From: a bacterium
Lineage (GTDB): Bacteria > Cyanobacteriota > Vampirovibrionia > Gastranaerophilales > Gastranaerophilaceae
Length of the DNA stretch: 64,000 bases
Assembly: GCA_017396025.1 (NCBI GenBank)
Contig: JAFQNF010000047.1
Coordinates: 1-64,000 of the forward strand
Reading direction: 5' to 3'
Shown here piece after piece: positions 24,894-33,233 of the stretch (its first letter is position 1; the number at the start of each line of letters is the position of its first letter). The position numbers and the translations under genes are program-made. The notes beneath the pieces are model-generated. The model was not told where the DNA came from and did not search any database. It was given only the letters and a program-made list of their open reading frames with translations.

Positions 24894-26151
24894 TTAAGTC
24901 ATCAGCAGGAACACTCTTTAAGCTAATGAATTCATATACAGGCTCAAGATATTTTTCTTCAGCTAATTTATTTGCTTTTAAACTAGCATACGAAATATCA
25001 AAAAATTCTTTCACAAAATCTATAATTTCATAATTACCCAATTTTGCATTAATTGCTTGAATTGGCGCATCTTTTCTAAGATTAATGAAGTCCTCATAAG
25101 TAAATTTATCAAGGATTTTTTCTATCTCAGAAATAGCTTCTTCATTATACATAATGCCTTTCCAAAAAGCTGGCACACTAAGTGTCATCATTGGATTTTG
25201 TGCATCATGGTTTCTTACTTCAACGTAGCTTTTTAATCTAACATCTGGGAAAAACAAGCTGATATGAGTCAACCAATCGCCCATTTTCGCTGGCATTCCC
25301 ATTAAACCTTTTTGCATAAACTCTCTAAAAGTTTGAGTTGTTCCCAAACAAGTATTTCCACGTTGAACAAAAATCATTGGAATATCTAAAAGAATTTCAA
25401 CATAATCCATAAAAGTAAAATGTTGTGATTTATCAAATAGTTTTTGACTAATAAACCCGCATCTATCTTCATCAACATTAAGCCAAGAGTTTGCCCTAAA
25501 AGACTTATAACCTGTATTTTTATTAGCTCTTATTGGAGAATTAGAATAAATTGCACTAATAATTGGACTCATTTTTAAGGCTAAAGATAACTTGCGGATT
25601 GCATCTTCTTCTGATTTATAATCAAAATTTGATTGAATACCTGCTGTTTCTCTCATCATAACAAATGGCGTTAAACCTTTTAACGGCAAGTATTTTGTCA
25701 TATATTCATATCGTTTTTTAGGAATTATTTTAATATCCTCAAAAGTAGATACAGGCTGAATTGCACTATCTAAAACTATTGCACCAATTTTCTGCGCACA
25801 TAACGATAACTCTGAATAAAACTCTAAAAGTTTTTCGCTAATTTTATCTAAACTTTCAAATGGTTTTAAGCTTATTTCTACTTGACTACCTGGCTCTAAT
25901 GTAATTACGCCCCAATCACTTTTTAAGCCCATCAAATCATTATTATCATAGATTTTTTGCCATTTATTTTCATCAAAATAGCTCAAAACTTTAACTACAT
26001 CTTCATATTTAACAGCCCTATAACTGTTTTTATAAACAAGTAATTTTTCAGATTCTACACCAACACTTTGGCTAGTTTTACAACCAGAATAAAATATCTC
26101 TGCTAACTGATTTTTATTTAAAATCAAATCAGTTTCATTAGTTAACAGCAT
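24877..26151 (-). CDS. gshA: Glutamate-cysteine ligase, plant/cyanobacterial type
   Basis: 424 aa. It makes gamma-glutamylcysteine, the first step of glutathione synthesis. VGVESEK, LEPGSQVEIS, AGIQSNFDYKSEEDAIRK, SNSPIRANKN and YVEVRNHDAQ follow the plant, alphaproteobacterial and cyanobacterial class, not the E. coli GshA class. It overlaps the end of gshB by 14 bases, so both steps of glutathione synthesis are co-translated. It is the last gene of the leftward operon from the coiled-coil protein. Confidence 0.9.
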   Translation of the reverse strand: MLLTNETDLILNKNQLAEIFYSGCKTSQSVGVESEKLLVYKNSYRAVKYEDVVKVLSYFDENKWQKIYDNNDLMGLKSDWGVITLEPGSQVEISLKPFESLDKISEKLLEFYSELSLCAQKIGAIVLDSAIQPVSTFEDIKIIPKKRYEYMTKYLPLKGLTPFVMMRETAGIQSNFDYKSEEDAIRKLSLALKMSPIISAIYSNSPIRANKNTGYKSFRANSWLNVDEDRCGFISQKLFDKSQHFTFMDYVEILLDIPMIFVQRGNTCLGTTQTFREFMQKGLMGMPAKMGDWLTHISLFFPDVRLKSYVEVRNHDAQNPMMTLSVPAFWKGIMYNEEAISEIEKILDKFTYEDFINLRKDAPIQAINAKLGNYEIIDFVKEFFDISYASLKANKLAEEKYLEPVYEFISLKSVPADDLIKQHC

Positions 26152-27127
26152 AAGCCCTTTCCTTTGAGAAATGTTTATTTATCATCTCTTCTAAACAAGT
26201 CATTATTTTATCTTCAAAATGAATACCATAATTTTGGTTAATTTCTCTAATAAAATAACAAGGACTTGTTACATTTATTTCAATAGCCTTTTCTTCAATA
26301 ACATCAAGTCCAACTAAATAGATTCCCTTTTTAGATAATTTAGAAGCAATAGCTTGCGCCATAATTTTTTCATTTTCAGTTAATTTTGTAGGTCTAAAGA
26401 ATTTATCCTTATGCTCTGAAAATTTGAAATTATTATCACCAGGAAGTTTTTGAATACACTCTTCAAGTACAGTTTCACCAATTAAAAGAACTCTTTTATC
26501 GCCATTTTTTGCTTCAGGTAGATACTCTTGAACCATAACAGGAGTTTTACCGTTTTCTGTCATTGAATTTATTATTGTTAGAAGGTTCTTATCATCTTTA
26601 TTCATATAATAAACGCCACTTCCAAAACATCTATTTAATGGCTTTAAAATAGCTTCTTTTTCTTGTTCGATAAAATTCATTAGTAATTCAGCATTAGCTG
26701 AAACCATATTTTTTGGAACAAACTCTGGGAAATAATTTATATGGAATTTCTCATTAAAGTTTTTAACTTCACTTGGATCGTTAATTAATAAAGTCTTTTC
26801 TCTATCTACAAAATCAAAAACATAGCAAGCATTGATATAATCGATATCAACAGGTGGATCTGGCCTAAAGAAAACAACATCAAAATCATTTACTAATGTT
26901 TTATTTTGCTCTTTTTCATAAAAGATGTCTTCATCTTTTAGATAAGATAACCTTACCATTACACAAGCCTTAGCACTTTCAACAAATAAATCTTTTTTTA
27001 GCGCAATTGATACTTTATAATCACGTTTTAAAAATTCTTTTATAAACCAAAAGTTAGTAACTAAATCATTAAATTCAAAGTACTTTAACTCAATATCATC
27101 GATGATAAATAAAATTTTCTTTGACAT
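26138..27127 (-). CDS. gshB: Glutathione synthetase
   Basis: 329 aa from the ATG at 27127 (MSKKILFIIDD), which has AAAGG seven bases upstream. The upstream frame overlaps murQ and is not family-like. ATP-grasp enzyme that adds glycine to gamma-glutamylcysteine. Signature segments are FFRPDPPVDIDYINACY, LINDPSEVKNFNEK, ILKPLNRCFGSGVYYM and VGLDVIEEKAIEINVTSP. The family motif KPLDGxGG is altered to KPLNRCFG here, which is worth noting. It lies directly upstream of gshA. Confidence 0.88.
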   Translation of the reverse strand: MSKKILFIIDDIELKYFEFNDLVTNFWFIKEFLKRDYKVSIALKKDLFVESAKACVMVRLSYLKDEDIFYEKEQNKTLVNDFDVVFFRPDPPVDIDYINACYVFDFVDREKTLLINDPSEVKNFNEKFHINYFPEFVPKNMVSANAELLMNFIEQEKEAILKPLNRCFGSGVYYMNKDDKNLLTIINSMTENGKTPVMVQEYLPEAKNGDKRVLLIGETVLEECIQKLPGDNNFKFSEHKDKFFRPTKLTENEKIMAQAIASKLSKKGIYLVGLDVIEEKAIEINVTSPCYFIREINQNYGIHFEDKIMTCLEEMINKHFSKERAYAVN

Positions 27128-27177
27128 ATCCTGACCTTTTTTCTTTAATCTAGCACTTAAAGTAATTTTTTCAAACA

Positions 27178-28068
27178 CTACTGTTGGCTAGTTTCAAAAA
27201 CCTTTCTTAAAATTCCATTATGTTCTTTTAAAAGCTCTTGAGCTTTCTCAAAAGTAATTCCATATTTTATTTGTAAGACTGCTTCTTTTAAATTATAGCC
27301 ATTTTCTTCGAGCGTATTTAATGCAACCTCTTTTTCAACTTGAGCAACCTCTGCAACTATTCTAGCTGCTCTATCTTTTAATTTGATGTTTGTTGGTTTT
27401 ACATCAATCATAAGGTTTTTATAAACCTTACCAATTTTTACCATAGCCCCTGTTGTAAGCATGTTTAAAACCATCTTTTGAGCTGTTCCAGCCTTCATTC
27501 TTGTTGAACCTGTTATAGCTTCTGCGCCTGTTTCAATACAAATAACAACATCAGCAAACTCACTCATTTTGGCATTAGGATTGCAAGTTAGTGCAATCGT
27601 TTTAGCACCAATTTCTTTTGCTAATTTTAAAATTTCAATTACGTAATTAGCATTTCCACTAGCTGAAATTGAAACAATAGTATCATTTTTTGTTGCTTGT
27701 ATTTTAGCAAAATCTTCTCTTGCCAAATCTATGCTATCTTCCGCACCTTCAATAGCAAACCTTAAAGCTCTATCACCACCAGCAATAATGCCTTGAACCA
27801 TATCAGGTTCACTACTAAACGTAGGTGGACACTCAGACGCATCTAACACGCCTAATCGACCGCTTGTACCTGCTCCAAAATAAAACAATCTGCCACCAAC
27901 TAAAAAATTCTCGCTGATAATATCAATAGCTTTTGCAATAGGTTCAAGATTTTCATTTATTTTTTGAGCAACTTTTAAATCTTCATTATTAATCATTTGC
28001 GCTATTTCTAAGGAACTTGCACAATCTATATTTATAGTATTTGGGTTTGATTTCTCTGTAATTATCAT
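27178..28068 (-). CDS. murQ: N-acetylmuramic acid 6-phosphate etherase
   Basis: 296 aa SIS-domain enzyme that cleaves the lactyl ether of MurNAc-6-phosphate during cell-wall recycling. NPNTINID at the start, FGAGTSGRLGVLDASECPPTF (about 62-82) and ITGSTRMKAGTAQKMVLNM (about 183-201) are diagnostic of MurQ. A C-terminal helical tail resembles a UBA-like fold. The ATG overlaps the ispE stop (ATGA). No MurNAc kinase or anhydro-MurNAc kinase gene is in the window. Confidence 0.93.
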   Translation of the reverse strand: MIITEKSNPNTINIDCASSLEIAQMINNEDLKVAQKINENLEPIAKAIDIISENFLVGGRLFYFGAGTSGRLGVLDASECPPTFSSEPDMVQGIIAGGDRALRFAIEGAEDSIDLAREDFAKIQATKNDTIVSISASGNANYVIEILKLAKEIGAKTIALTCNPNAKMSEFADVVICIETGAEAITGSTRMKAGTAQKMVLNMLTTGAMVKIGKVYKNLMIDVKPTNIKLKDRAARIVAEVAQVEKEVALNTLEENGYNLKEAVLQIKYGITFEKAQELLKEHNGILRKVFETSQQ

Positions 28069-28916
28069 AAGACCTCTTCAACACCATTTTGAATTGTTTT
28101 TAAATTTTCAAATACATCAAAATTATCATCAAATGAAGCATTTAAACTAGGTTCTAACACAAAGAATGTTGAACCACTACCAGACATCAATGAACCTTTT
28201 ACTTTAGCTTTTATTTCTCTTAAAATCTCATAATCTGGAAATAAAGATTTTTCTAAACTGTTATAAATAAGAGTTTTATCAAACATATTTTTATTTAATA
28301 AATTGATTAATTTTGTAGTATTGTCAGGTATTGTTTTATCCTCTAATTGTGCAAATTTAACATAAGCCTCTTTTGCACTAATTCCAAGATTTTTGGGTTT
28401 AACTAAAGAAACACTTTGTTCAACAAATGGTAAACGCTCAGTTATTTCACCCCTTGATGTGCAAAGCATGCAACCACCATTTAAGCAAAAGTTTAAATCT
28501 GAGCCCATACCAGCACAAAGTTCCTCTATTTTTTCTTTAGATAAAACATTATTAAATAATTTATTTAAAGCATAAAAAGTACCAGCTGCATTAGTACTAC
28601 CACCAGCCAAGCCAGCAGCAATAGGAATATTTTTTTCAATAAAAATATTTATTTTTACATTATCAATTTCTGCAACTTCCAAAAATTTTAAAGCAGCTTT
28701 ATAAACTAAATTTTTTTCATTATATGGAATTTCATCAGATGTTCCATTTAAAAAAATTTCAACACCATTATTTTGAGAAACTTCAAAAGTCAAATAATCA
28801 TATAAACTAATGGTTTGCATAATAGATTGAATATTATGAAACCCATCTTCACGCCTATTTAAAACTTCAAGTGTTAAATTAATCTTTGCAGGAGTCTTAA
28901 CTTTTATCTTTCTCAT
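28065..28916 (-). CDS. ispE: 4-diphosphocytidyl-2-C-methyl-D-erythritol kinase
   Basis: 283 aa GHMP kinase of the MEP isoprenoid pathway. PAKINLTLEVLNRREDGFH at the N-terminus is the IspE signature. The ATP-binding loop is PIAAGLAGGSTNAAG (about 92-106). The C-terminal GSGSTFFVL is also present. It shares ATGA overlaps with rsmA upstream and murQ downstream. The pathway product feeds the polyprenyl synthase gene at 9425. Confidence 0.94.
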   Translation of the reverse strand: MRKIKVKTPAKINLTLEVLNRREDGFHNIQSIMQTISLYDYLTFEVSQNNGVEIFLNGTSDEIPYNEKNLVYKAALKFLEVAEIDNVKINIFIEKNIPIAAGLAGGSTNAAGTFYALNKLFNNVLSKEKIEELCAGMGSDLNFCLNGGCMLCTSRGEITERLPFVEQSVSLVKPKNLGISAKEAYVKFAQLEDKTIPDNTTKLINLLNKNMFDKTLIYNSLEKSLFPDYEILREIKAKVKGSLMSGSGSTFFVLEPSLNASFDDNFDVFENLKTIQNGVEEVL

Positions 28917-29749
28917 AGATTTGATTTCAGCTTTTCGCTTAATTCTCCCATTTGTTCAATAGAAAGAGTTTCGCCTCTTAAATTCTCATCAATACTCAAT
29001 TCTTGCAAAGTTTGCTCAACAGCATTTTTTGCAAAACCAACATTAACCAAAGAATTTTTTATATTCTTTCTTCTTGTTGCAAAACAACCTTTTACAACCT
29101 TTTTGAAAAAATCATAGTTTGTAAGTTTTAACAATGGTTCTTTTTTAACATTTAATTTAACAATAGCTGAATCCACTTTTGGAGCTGGGAAAAATGATTT
29201 TGCACCAACTTTTCTAACAAACTCAATATCTGCCCAAAACTGTGCCAAAATAGATAATAAGCCAAATTCTTTAGAAGGTGAATTTTCATTAGCTACAAGT
29301 CTTTTAGCAACTTCATATTGAACCATTAAAACAACTTGAGATATGCTATTTCTGTTTTTATTATCTAAATCATTAACTTCACCAAGTAAATGCGCCAATA
29401 TAGGCGAAGTAATATAATATGGAATATTCGCTACAATCTTTAAATTTTCACCAAACTGAGACAAATCAGTTTTTAAAATATCATTATGGATAATTTCTAA
29501 ATTATCAGCGTCAATTTTAGAAATCTCGTTTACCATATCTTCATCTAATTCAACGGCATAAACTTTTTTAGCAAGTTTAACAAGATGTTCTGTAACAAAA
29601 CCAAGACCAGGTCCTATTTCAACAACCACATCATCTTTAGTAATATCAGAAACATCAAGAATAGTCTCAACAGCTTTCTCATCAACTAGAAAGTTTTGCC
29701 CTAATCTTTTTTTTGCCCTGAATTTTCTCGCACGTTCAAAATAATTCAT
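28913..29749 (-). CDS. rsmA: 16S rRNA dimethyladenosine transferase
   Basis: 278 aa from the ATG at 29749; a TTG five codons upstream is also in frame. RsmA/KsgA dimethylates two adjacent adenosines near the 3' end of 16S rRNA. Motifs: AKKRLGQNFLVD, VVEIGPGLGFVTEHL (SAM-binding), VANIPYYITSP (catalytic NxPY) and FFPAPKVDSAIV. The ATG comes one base after the stop of the coiled-coil gene, with GAAGAAG as a weak ribosome binding site, which suggests coupling. Confidence 0.95.
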   Translation of the reverse strand: MNYFERARKFRAKKRLGQNFLVDEKAVETILDVSDITKDDVVVEIGPGLGFVTEHLVKLAKKVYAVELDEDMVNEISKIDADNLEIIHNDILKTDLSQFGENLKIVANIPYYITSPILAHLLGEVNDLDNKNRNSISQVVLMVQYEVAKRLVANENSPSKEFGLLSILAQFWADIEFVRKVGAKSFFPAPKVDSAIVKLNVKKEPLLKLTNYDFFKKVVKGCFATRRKNIKNSLVNVGFAKNAVEQTLQELSIDENLRGETLSIEQMGELSEKLKSNL

Positions 29750-29750
29750 A

Positions 29751-32099
29751 CTAGTCTTCTTCAATATATGAAACTATTTTGTTGATATTAGAATCAAAGC
29801 TTGATAATTTTTCAGCTATTTCGCCAATTTGACCACTAGCTAAAGCTTCATTAACAGCCGCTGTTTGAGTAGCAATATAGCTTAAAATATCTTTTATTTC
29901 ATAATTGTTATGATCTTCAGCCATCGCTTCAATTAATTTATCAAATTTAGAATTTAAATTATCGATTTTTTCTTCTAAAGCAACGATTTGTTTTGATTGC
30001 TGATTAATCTTTTCTCTCATTGCTGTTTCAAGTTCAGTAAATTTGTTATTACTTTCTTCAGATAATCTATCAATTCGTTCATTTAATGAATCGATATCAG
30101 GAGTTAATGCTGTATTTAACTGAACCATAATTCCAGTTAATAGACTCTTGATTTCAGAAATATCATCATTCTTAATTGTCGCAATAGAATCTTCTAACTG
30201 AGCAACTCTATTTAATGCTTCAACAACTTCATCTTTTAATGAACCATAATTGCCAGCATCAGTTTCTGTTGAATTATTCTTCATTGCAGTGATATCTGCA
30301 GACATATTATTTAAAATAACACCAGTTGCATCAACCCATTCTGCAAGGAACACAAACGCATTGTTTAAATTTTTACTTGCAGCTAAATTATTTTGCATTA
30401 ACTTGAACATTTCTGTAATTTTTTCACCAAGTATTGCAAATTTATGTTCTGGGTTAAATTCAGCTCTTTGAGCATCTAGTGCTTCAATTGTATTTCTAAA
30501 TGTTTCAAGGCAAGACTTAAATTCTTTGTTTGCATCATCTGCTGATAATATCAATTTGTTTGTTCTAATACTGATACTTGAAATATCATTATTCAACTCT
30601 TCAAACTTTTCTTTTAAAGAATTAATATCTTGAGTTGTTGTACTTGTCTTATCATCTAAGAACTTATGTAATTTTAAGAAGTCAGATTCAATATCTAGCA
30701 ATGTATAAATATAAGAATCTGCATCATTTTTTGTAGAGTGTGTAATTGTATTTAATTCACCAGAAAGATTTTCCAATTTATCTTTAATATTTGGAACATC
30801 TTCAATAATTTTACTAGCATTTTCTAAACTTTGAGTAAGCTCATCAATCTTAGAATCTAACTGTTCGCTACGAGTTGAGATACTATCAATCTTGCTTACC
30901 CATTCATTTAATAAACCAATGTTTTCGTAGATTAAATCAACTTTAGAAGAAATCATATCATCTTCAAAAGCAGTATTCATTGTTGAAACTTTTTCGCTAA
31001 TAACATCTACTTTACTAGCCCATTCATTAATTGCAGATAAGTTTTCATAAACTATATCCATCTTGTTTGAAATATCTTCAAAATCAAGTTCTTCTGAGAA
31101 TGTTGTTTCAAATTTTTCTTTTATTGTAGAGATTGTGTTAGAAATATTTTTTGTATCAGCCATAAAAGCACTTAAAGATGCGATTTTAGACTGCATATCT
31201 GCCATGTTTCCGTCAACATTATCTATTTTCATTGTCCACGAATTTAACGCACCAATGTTTTCATAGATAATATCAACTTTTTCTGCAACATCATCAAAAT
31301 CAATGCTTTCACCAAGTCTTGCATAAACATTTTCAATAGATTGGTTAATATAACCAACTCTATCAATCCAAGTACGAATAATAGCTAAGCTATCATAAAT
31401 TTCACTGATTTTAGCAAGCTGATTTTCAATATCTTTACCTTCAAAATCTTCTTGAAATGCTTTAAATTTAGTTTGCAAGTCTTTTACAAGAGTGTTTGTC
31501 TGCTTAATGCTTTTTTGTTGAACACTACCAAGGTCAGACATAATTCCGCCAATTTCTTCAAGATTTGGAGTGTTCTCAATTTTAGCTGCCATTTGTTCAA
31601 TGTATGCTGAAAGATTTTTATGTAGATTTTCAAGCTGAGTTTCAAGTCTTTTAATGCTTTCGCTATTATCAACACCTTGAGCATTTTCCTTTATTTCACT
31701 AAGCTCATTGAAAATATTTTCATTAGTTTTTAACGCCAAGTCTAATTGTTGTTTTTGATATTCTTCAAACTCTGCACTTGTTAATGCCAAATTTTGAACA
31801 TTTTGAAGATTTTCTAAATGTTGACTAACACTATTTGAAGTCTCTTTTAATTCATTAACATCGTTAAACAAATCTTTTAAAAGTGCTTCATTACAGTTAT
31901 CTACTTGGTCTGCAATAGATTCTAATTTTTCTTTAATTTCTTGAAAATTCAATTTTGCCTGAGTATCTGTAACCAAATTTTCAATTGATTCTACAGAATT
32001 TTTTATTTCAAGAACATCAATTTCCTTGATTGAATCAAGACTGTTGATTTTATCACAAACCTCTTCCAAAATTTCTTCGTAATTATTCTCTGTTGACAT
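29751..32099 (-). CDS. Large coiled-coil protein with repeated NEW-type motif
   Basis: 782 aa from the ATG at 32099, preceded by AGAGAG. The open frame extends 16 codons further without support. There is no signal peptide or transmembrane segment. It is almost wholly helical, acidic and rich in Glu, Ser, Asn and Ile. A motif of the form KVD-(I/L)-(I/V)-YEN-(I/L)-x3-NEW-x2-K-(I/V)-D recurs at about residues 270-293, 340-364 and 383-406, with a weaker copy at 229-249. Long heptad stretches continue to the end. It resembles chemoreceptor-like or cytoskeletal coiled coils, but no HAMP or signalling tip is seen. It heads the rsmA-ispE-murQ-gshB-gshA operon. Confidence 0.7.
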   Translation of the reverse strand: MSTENNYEEILEEVCDKINSLDSIKEIDVLEIKNSVESIENLVTDTQAKLNFQEIKEKLESIADQVDNCNEALLKDLFNDVNELKETSNSVSQHLENLQNVQNLALTSAEFEEYQKQQLDLALKTNENIFNELSEIKENAQGVDNSESIKRLETQLENLHKNLSAYIEQMAAKIENTPNLEEIGGIMSDLGSVQQKSIKQTNTLVKDLQTKFKAFQEDFEGKDIENQLAKISEIYDSLAIIRTWIDRVGYINQSIENVYARLGESIDFDDVAEKVDIIYENIGALNSWTMKIDNVDGNMADMQSKIASLSAFMADTKNISNTISTIKEKFETTFSEELDFEDISNKMDIVYENLSAINEWASKVDVISEKVSTMNTAFEDDMISSKVDLIYENIGLLNEWVSKIDSISTRSEQLDSKIDELTQSLENASKIIEDVPNIKDKLENLSGELNTITHSTKNDADSYIYTLLDIESDFLKLHKFLDDKTSTTTQDINSLKEKFEELNNDISSISIRTNKLILSADDANKEFKSCLETFRNTIEALDAQRAEFNPEHKFAILGEKITEMFKLMQNNLAASKNLNNAFVFLAEWVDATGVILNNMSADITAMKNNSTETDAGNYGSLKDEVVEALNRVAQLEDSIATIKNDDISEIKSLLTGIMVQLNTALTPDIDSLNERIDRLSEESNNKFTELETAMREKINQQSKQIVALEEKIDNLNSKFDKLIEAMAEDHNNYEIKDILSYIATQTAAVNEALASGQIGEIAEKLSSFDSNINKIVSYIEED

Positions 32100-32133
32100 T
32101 TTACACTCTCTACTTTTCACATTGATAGTTTTT

Positions 32134-32142
32134 ATTTTATCA
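32134..32142 (-). promoter_or_regulatory. Extended -10 promoter of the coiled-coil/rsmA operon
   Basis: The minus strand carries TGATAAAAT (TG-N-TAAAAT), about 35 bases upstream of the chosen ATG at 32099. This gives a short leader that includes the AGAGAG ribosome binding site. No strong -35 is seen. Confidence 0.4.
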
Positions 32143-32258
32143 AACATACAGAATTACTGCATAATTTCTTATGGGAATTTTATTCCAGATATATTGATAA
32201 GCCTAAAAAGCTTATACTGCGTACCTTTTGAAAAATACAAATATTACAAATGTTAAGT

Positions 32259-32837
32259 TTATTGCTCAATAAATTCTTTTATTTTTTTCAAATCCTCTTT
32301 TGTAAGCCATCTTGGTGAACCTTCATCCTCAGAATGCTTTCTCAAAAGAAATGATGGATGCAAAATAACCATTGCATCAATTCCATCAAAAATTTTAAAC
32401 CATTTTCCTCTTATTTCTGAAATTTTAATTTTTTTACCTAAAAATGATTTAGCAGATGTTGCCCCACAAAGTACAATTACCTTGGGATTAACTGTTTTTA
32501 TTTGAGATAAAAGGTAATTCTCGCATAAAGCTTTTTCTTCATCTGTTGGCACTCGGTTTTCTGGTGGTCTACATTTTACAGTATTACAAATATAAAAATC
32601 ATCTTTTCTTGATAATCCACTTTCTTCAATTAATTTTGAAAGGAATTTGCCCGCTCTACCAACAAAAGGAGTTCCAGTTGCATCTTCATCAGCCCCAGGA
32701 GCTTCACCAATTAACAAAATTTTTGCATTTGGATTGCCATCAGAAAATACAATATTTGTTCTTGTTGAACCCAAAATACACTTTTGACAATTATTACATT
32801 CTTCTTTTAATTTATTTAATTCTACTTCTTTACTCAT
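32259..32837 (-). CDS. Type-4 (Fe-S) uracil-DNA glycosylase
   Basis: 192 aa. It removes uracil from DNA. The four cluster cysteines fit the family 4 layout: CQKC at residues 17-20 and a C-X15-C pair in VKCRPPENR...ALCENY. Active-site motifs are GEAPGADEDATGTPFVGRAG and HPSFLLR. The length is typical. It is monocistronic, between the coiled-coil operon and a repeat-rich spacer. Confidence 0.92.
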   Translation of the reverse strand: MSKEVELNKLKEECNNCQKCILGSTRTNIVFSDGNPNAKILLIGEAPGADEDATGTPFVGRAGKFLSKLIEESGLSRKDDFYICNTVKCRPPENRVPTDEEKALCENYLLSQIKTVNPKVIVLCGATSAKSFLGKKIKISEIRGKWFKIFDGIDAMVILHPSFLLRKHSEDEGSPRWLTKEDLKKIKEFIEQ

Positions 32838-32984
32838 TTTTTATCCCCACTTTTTATAATTTTACCCTATTTAAAATCACAATACAAATCAGATATTAGT
32901 TTTTTTAAACAAAAGTATAGCTACAAAAAATAGCTATTAAGTGCAATGAAGAGCAAAGAAAAATCTTTTATTATAAAAATGTAA

Positions 32985-33049
32985 ATCCTCAACTCTTCTG
33001 ATTGCTTATTCTTAGTGCTCATCCCTCCCATTTATTGGGAGGTTTTTTT
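32985..33049 (+). ncRNA. Candidate small RNA ending in a strong terminator
   Basis: Between the glycosylase and GH57 genes a rightward transcript ends in a seven-base-pair GC-rich hairpin with a seven-T run, with no gene upstream on that strand. The segment before the hairpin is pyrimidine-rich (CTCAACTCTTCTGATTGC and CATCCCTCCC). TATAAA at 32972 is a possible -10, but no -35 is evident, so the 5' end is uncertain. The 32838-33233 spacer otherwise holds only repeat sequence. Confidence 0.4.
33024..33049 (+). terminator. Strong Rho-independent terminator
   Basis: CCTCCCA pairs with TGGGAGG around a five-base loop and is followed by seven T. No protein gene on the plus strand ends nearby, so it most likely terminates a small RNA. 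A repeat element begins at the last base of the T-run. Confidence 0.8.
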
Positions 33050-33224
33050 GCGAAATTTCCGTAGAACAAAGTCGAGCATAGCGAGCGAGTTCGAATATGC
33101 GAGGGCAAAAGCAAACAGGAGCAAAAGCGTGTTTTGCGACTGACCGAGCAGGGAGGAAATTTCAAGACAGCGAAATTTCGGACGGATGAAAACTTCGTCA
33201 TTGCGAGCGAAGCGAAGCAATCTT
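33050..33224. repeat. Composite intergenic repeat (GAAATTTC-bordered plus CATTGCGAG/GCAATC module)
   Basis: Starts with GCGAAATTTC directly behind a terminator T-run. It has further GAAATTTC blocks at about 33153 and 33172 and the string GCGAAATTTCGGACGGATGA. It ends with CATTGCGAGCGAAGCGAAGCAATC. The first module matches the repeats at 35819-36039 and 63582-63690; the last matches that at 48940-49022. It is much more GC-rich than the surrounding spacer and has no credible reading frame. Confidence 0.7.
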
Positions 33225-33233
33225 AGACAAAAC

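Noticed and set aside
32207-32232. Terminator between the glycosylase and the coiled-coil gene
   Set aside because: ATAAGC/GCTTAT can pair but no T-run follows on either strand.
33019-33220. Small leftward genes in the 33 kb spacer
   Set aside because: The frames are made of repeat sequence, lack ribosome binding sites and overlap each other in different frames.
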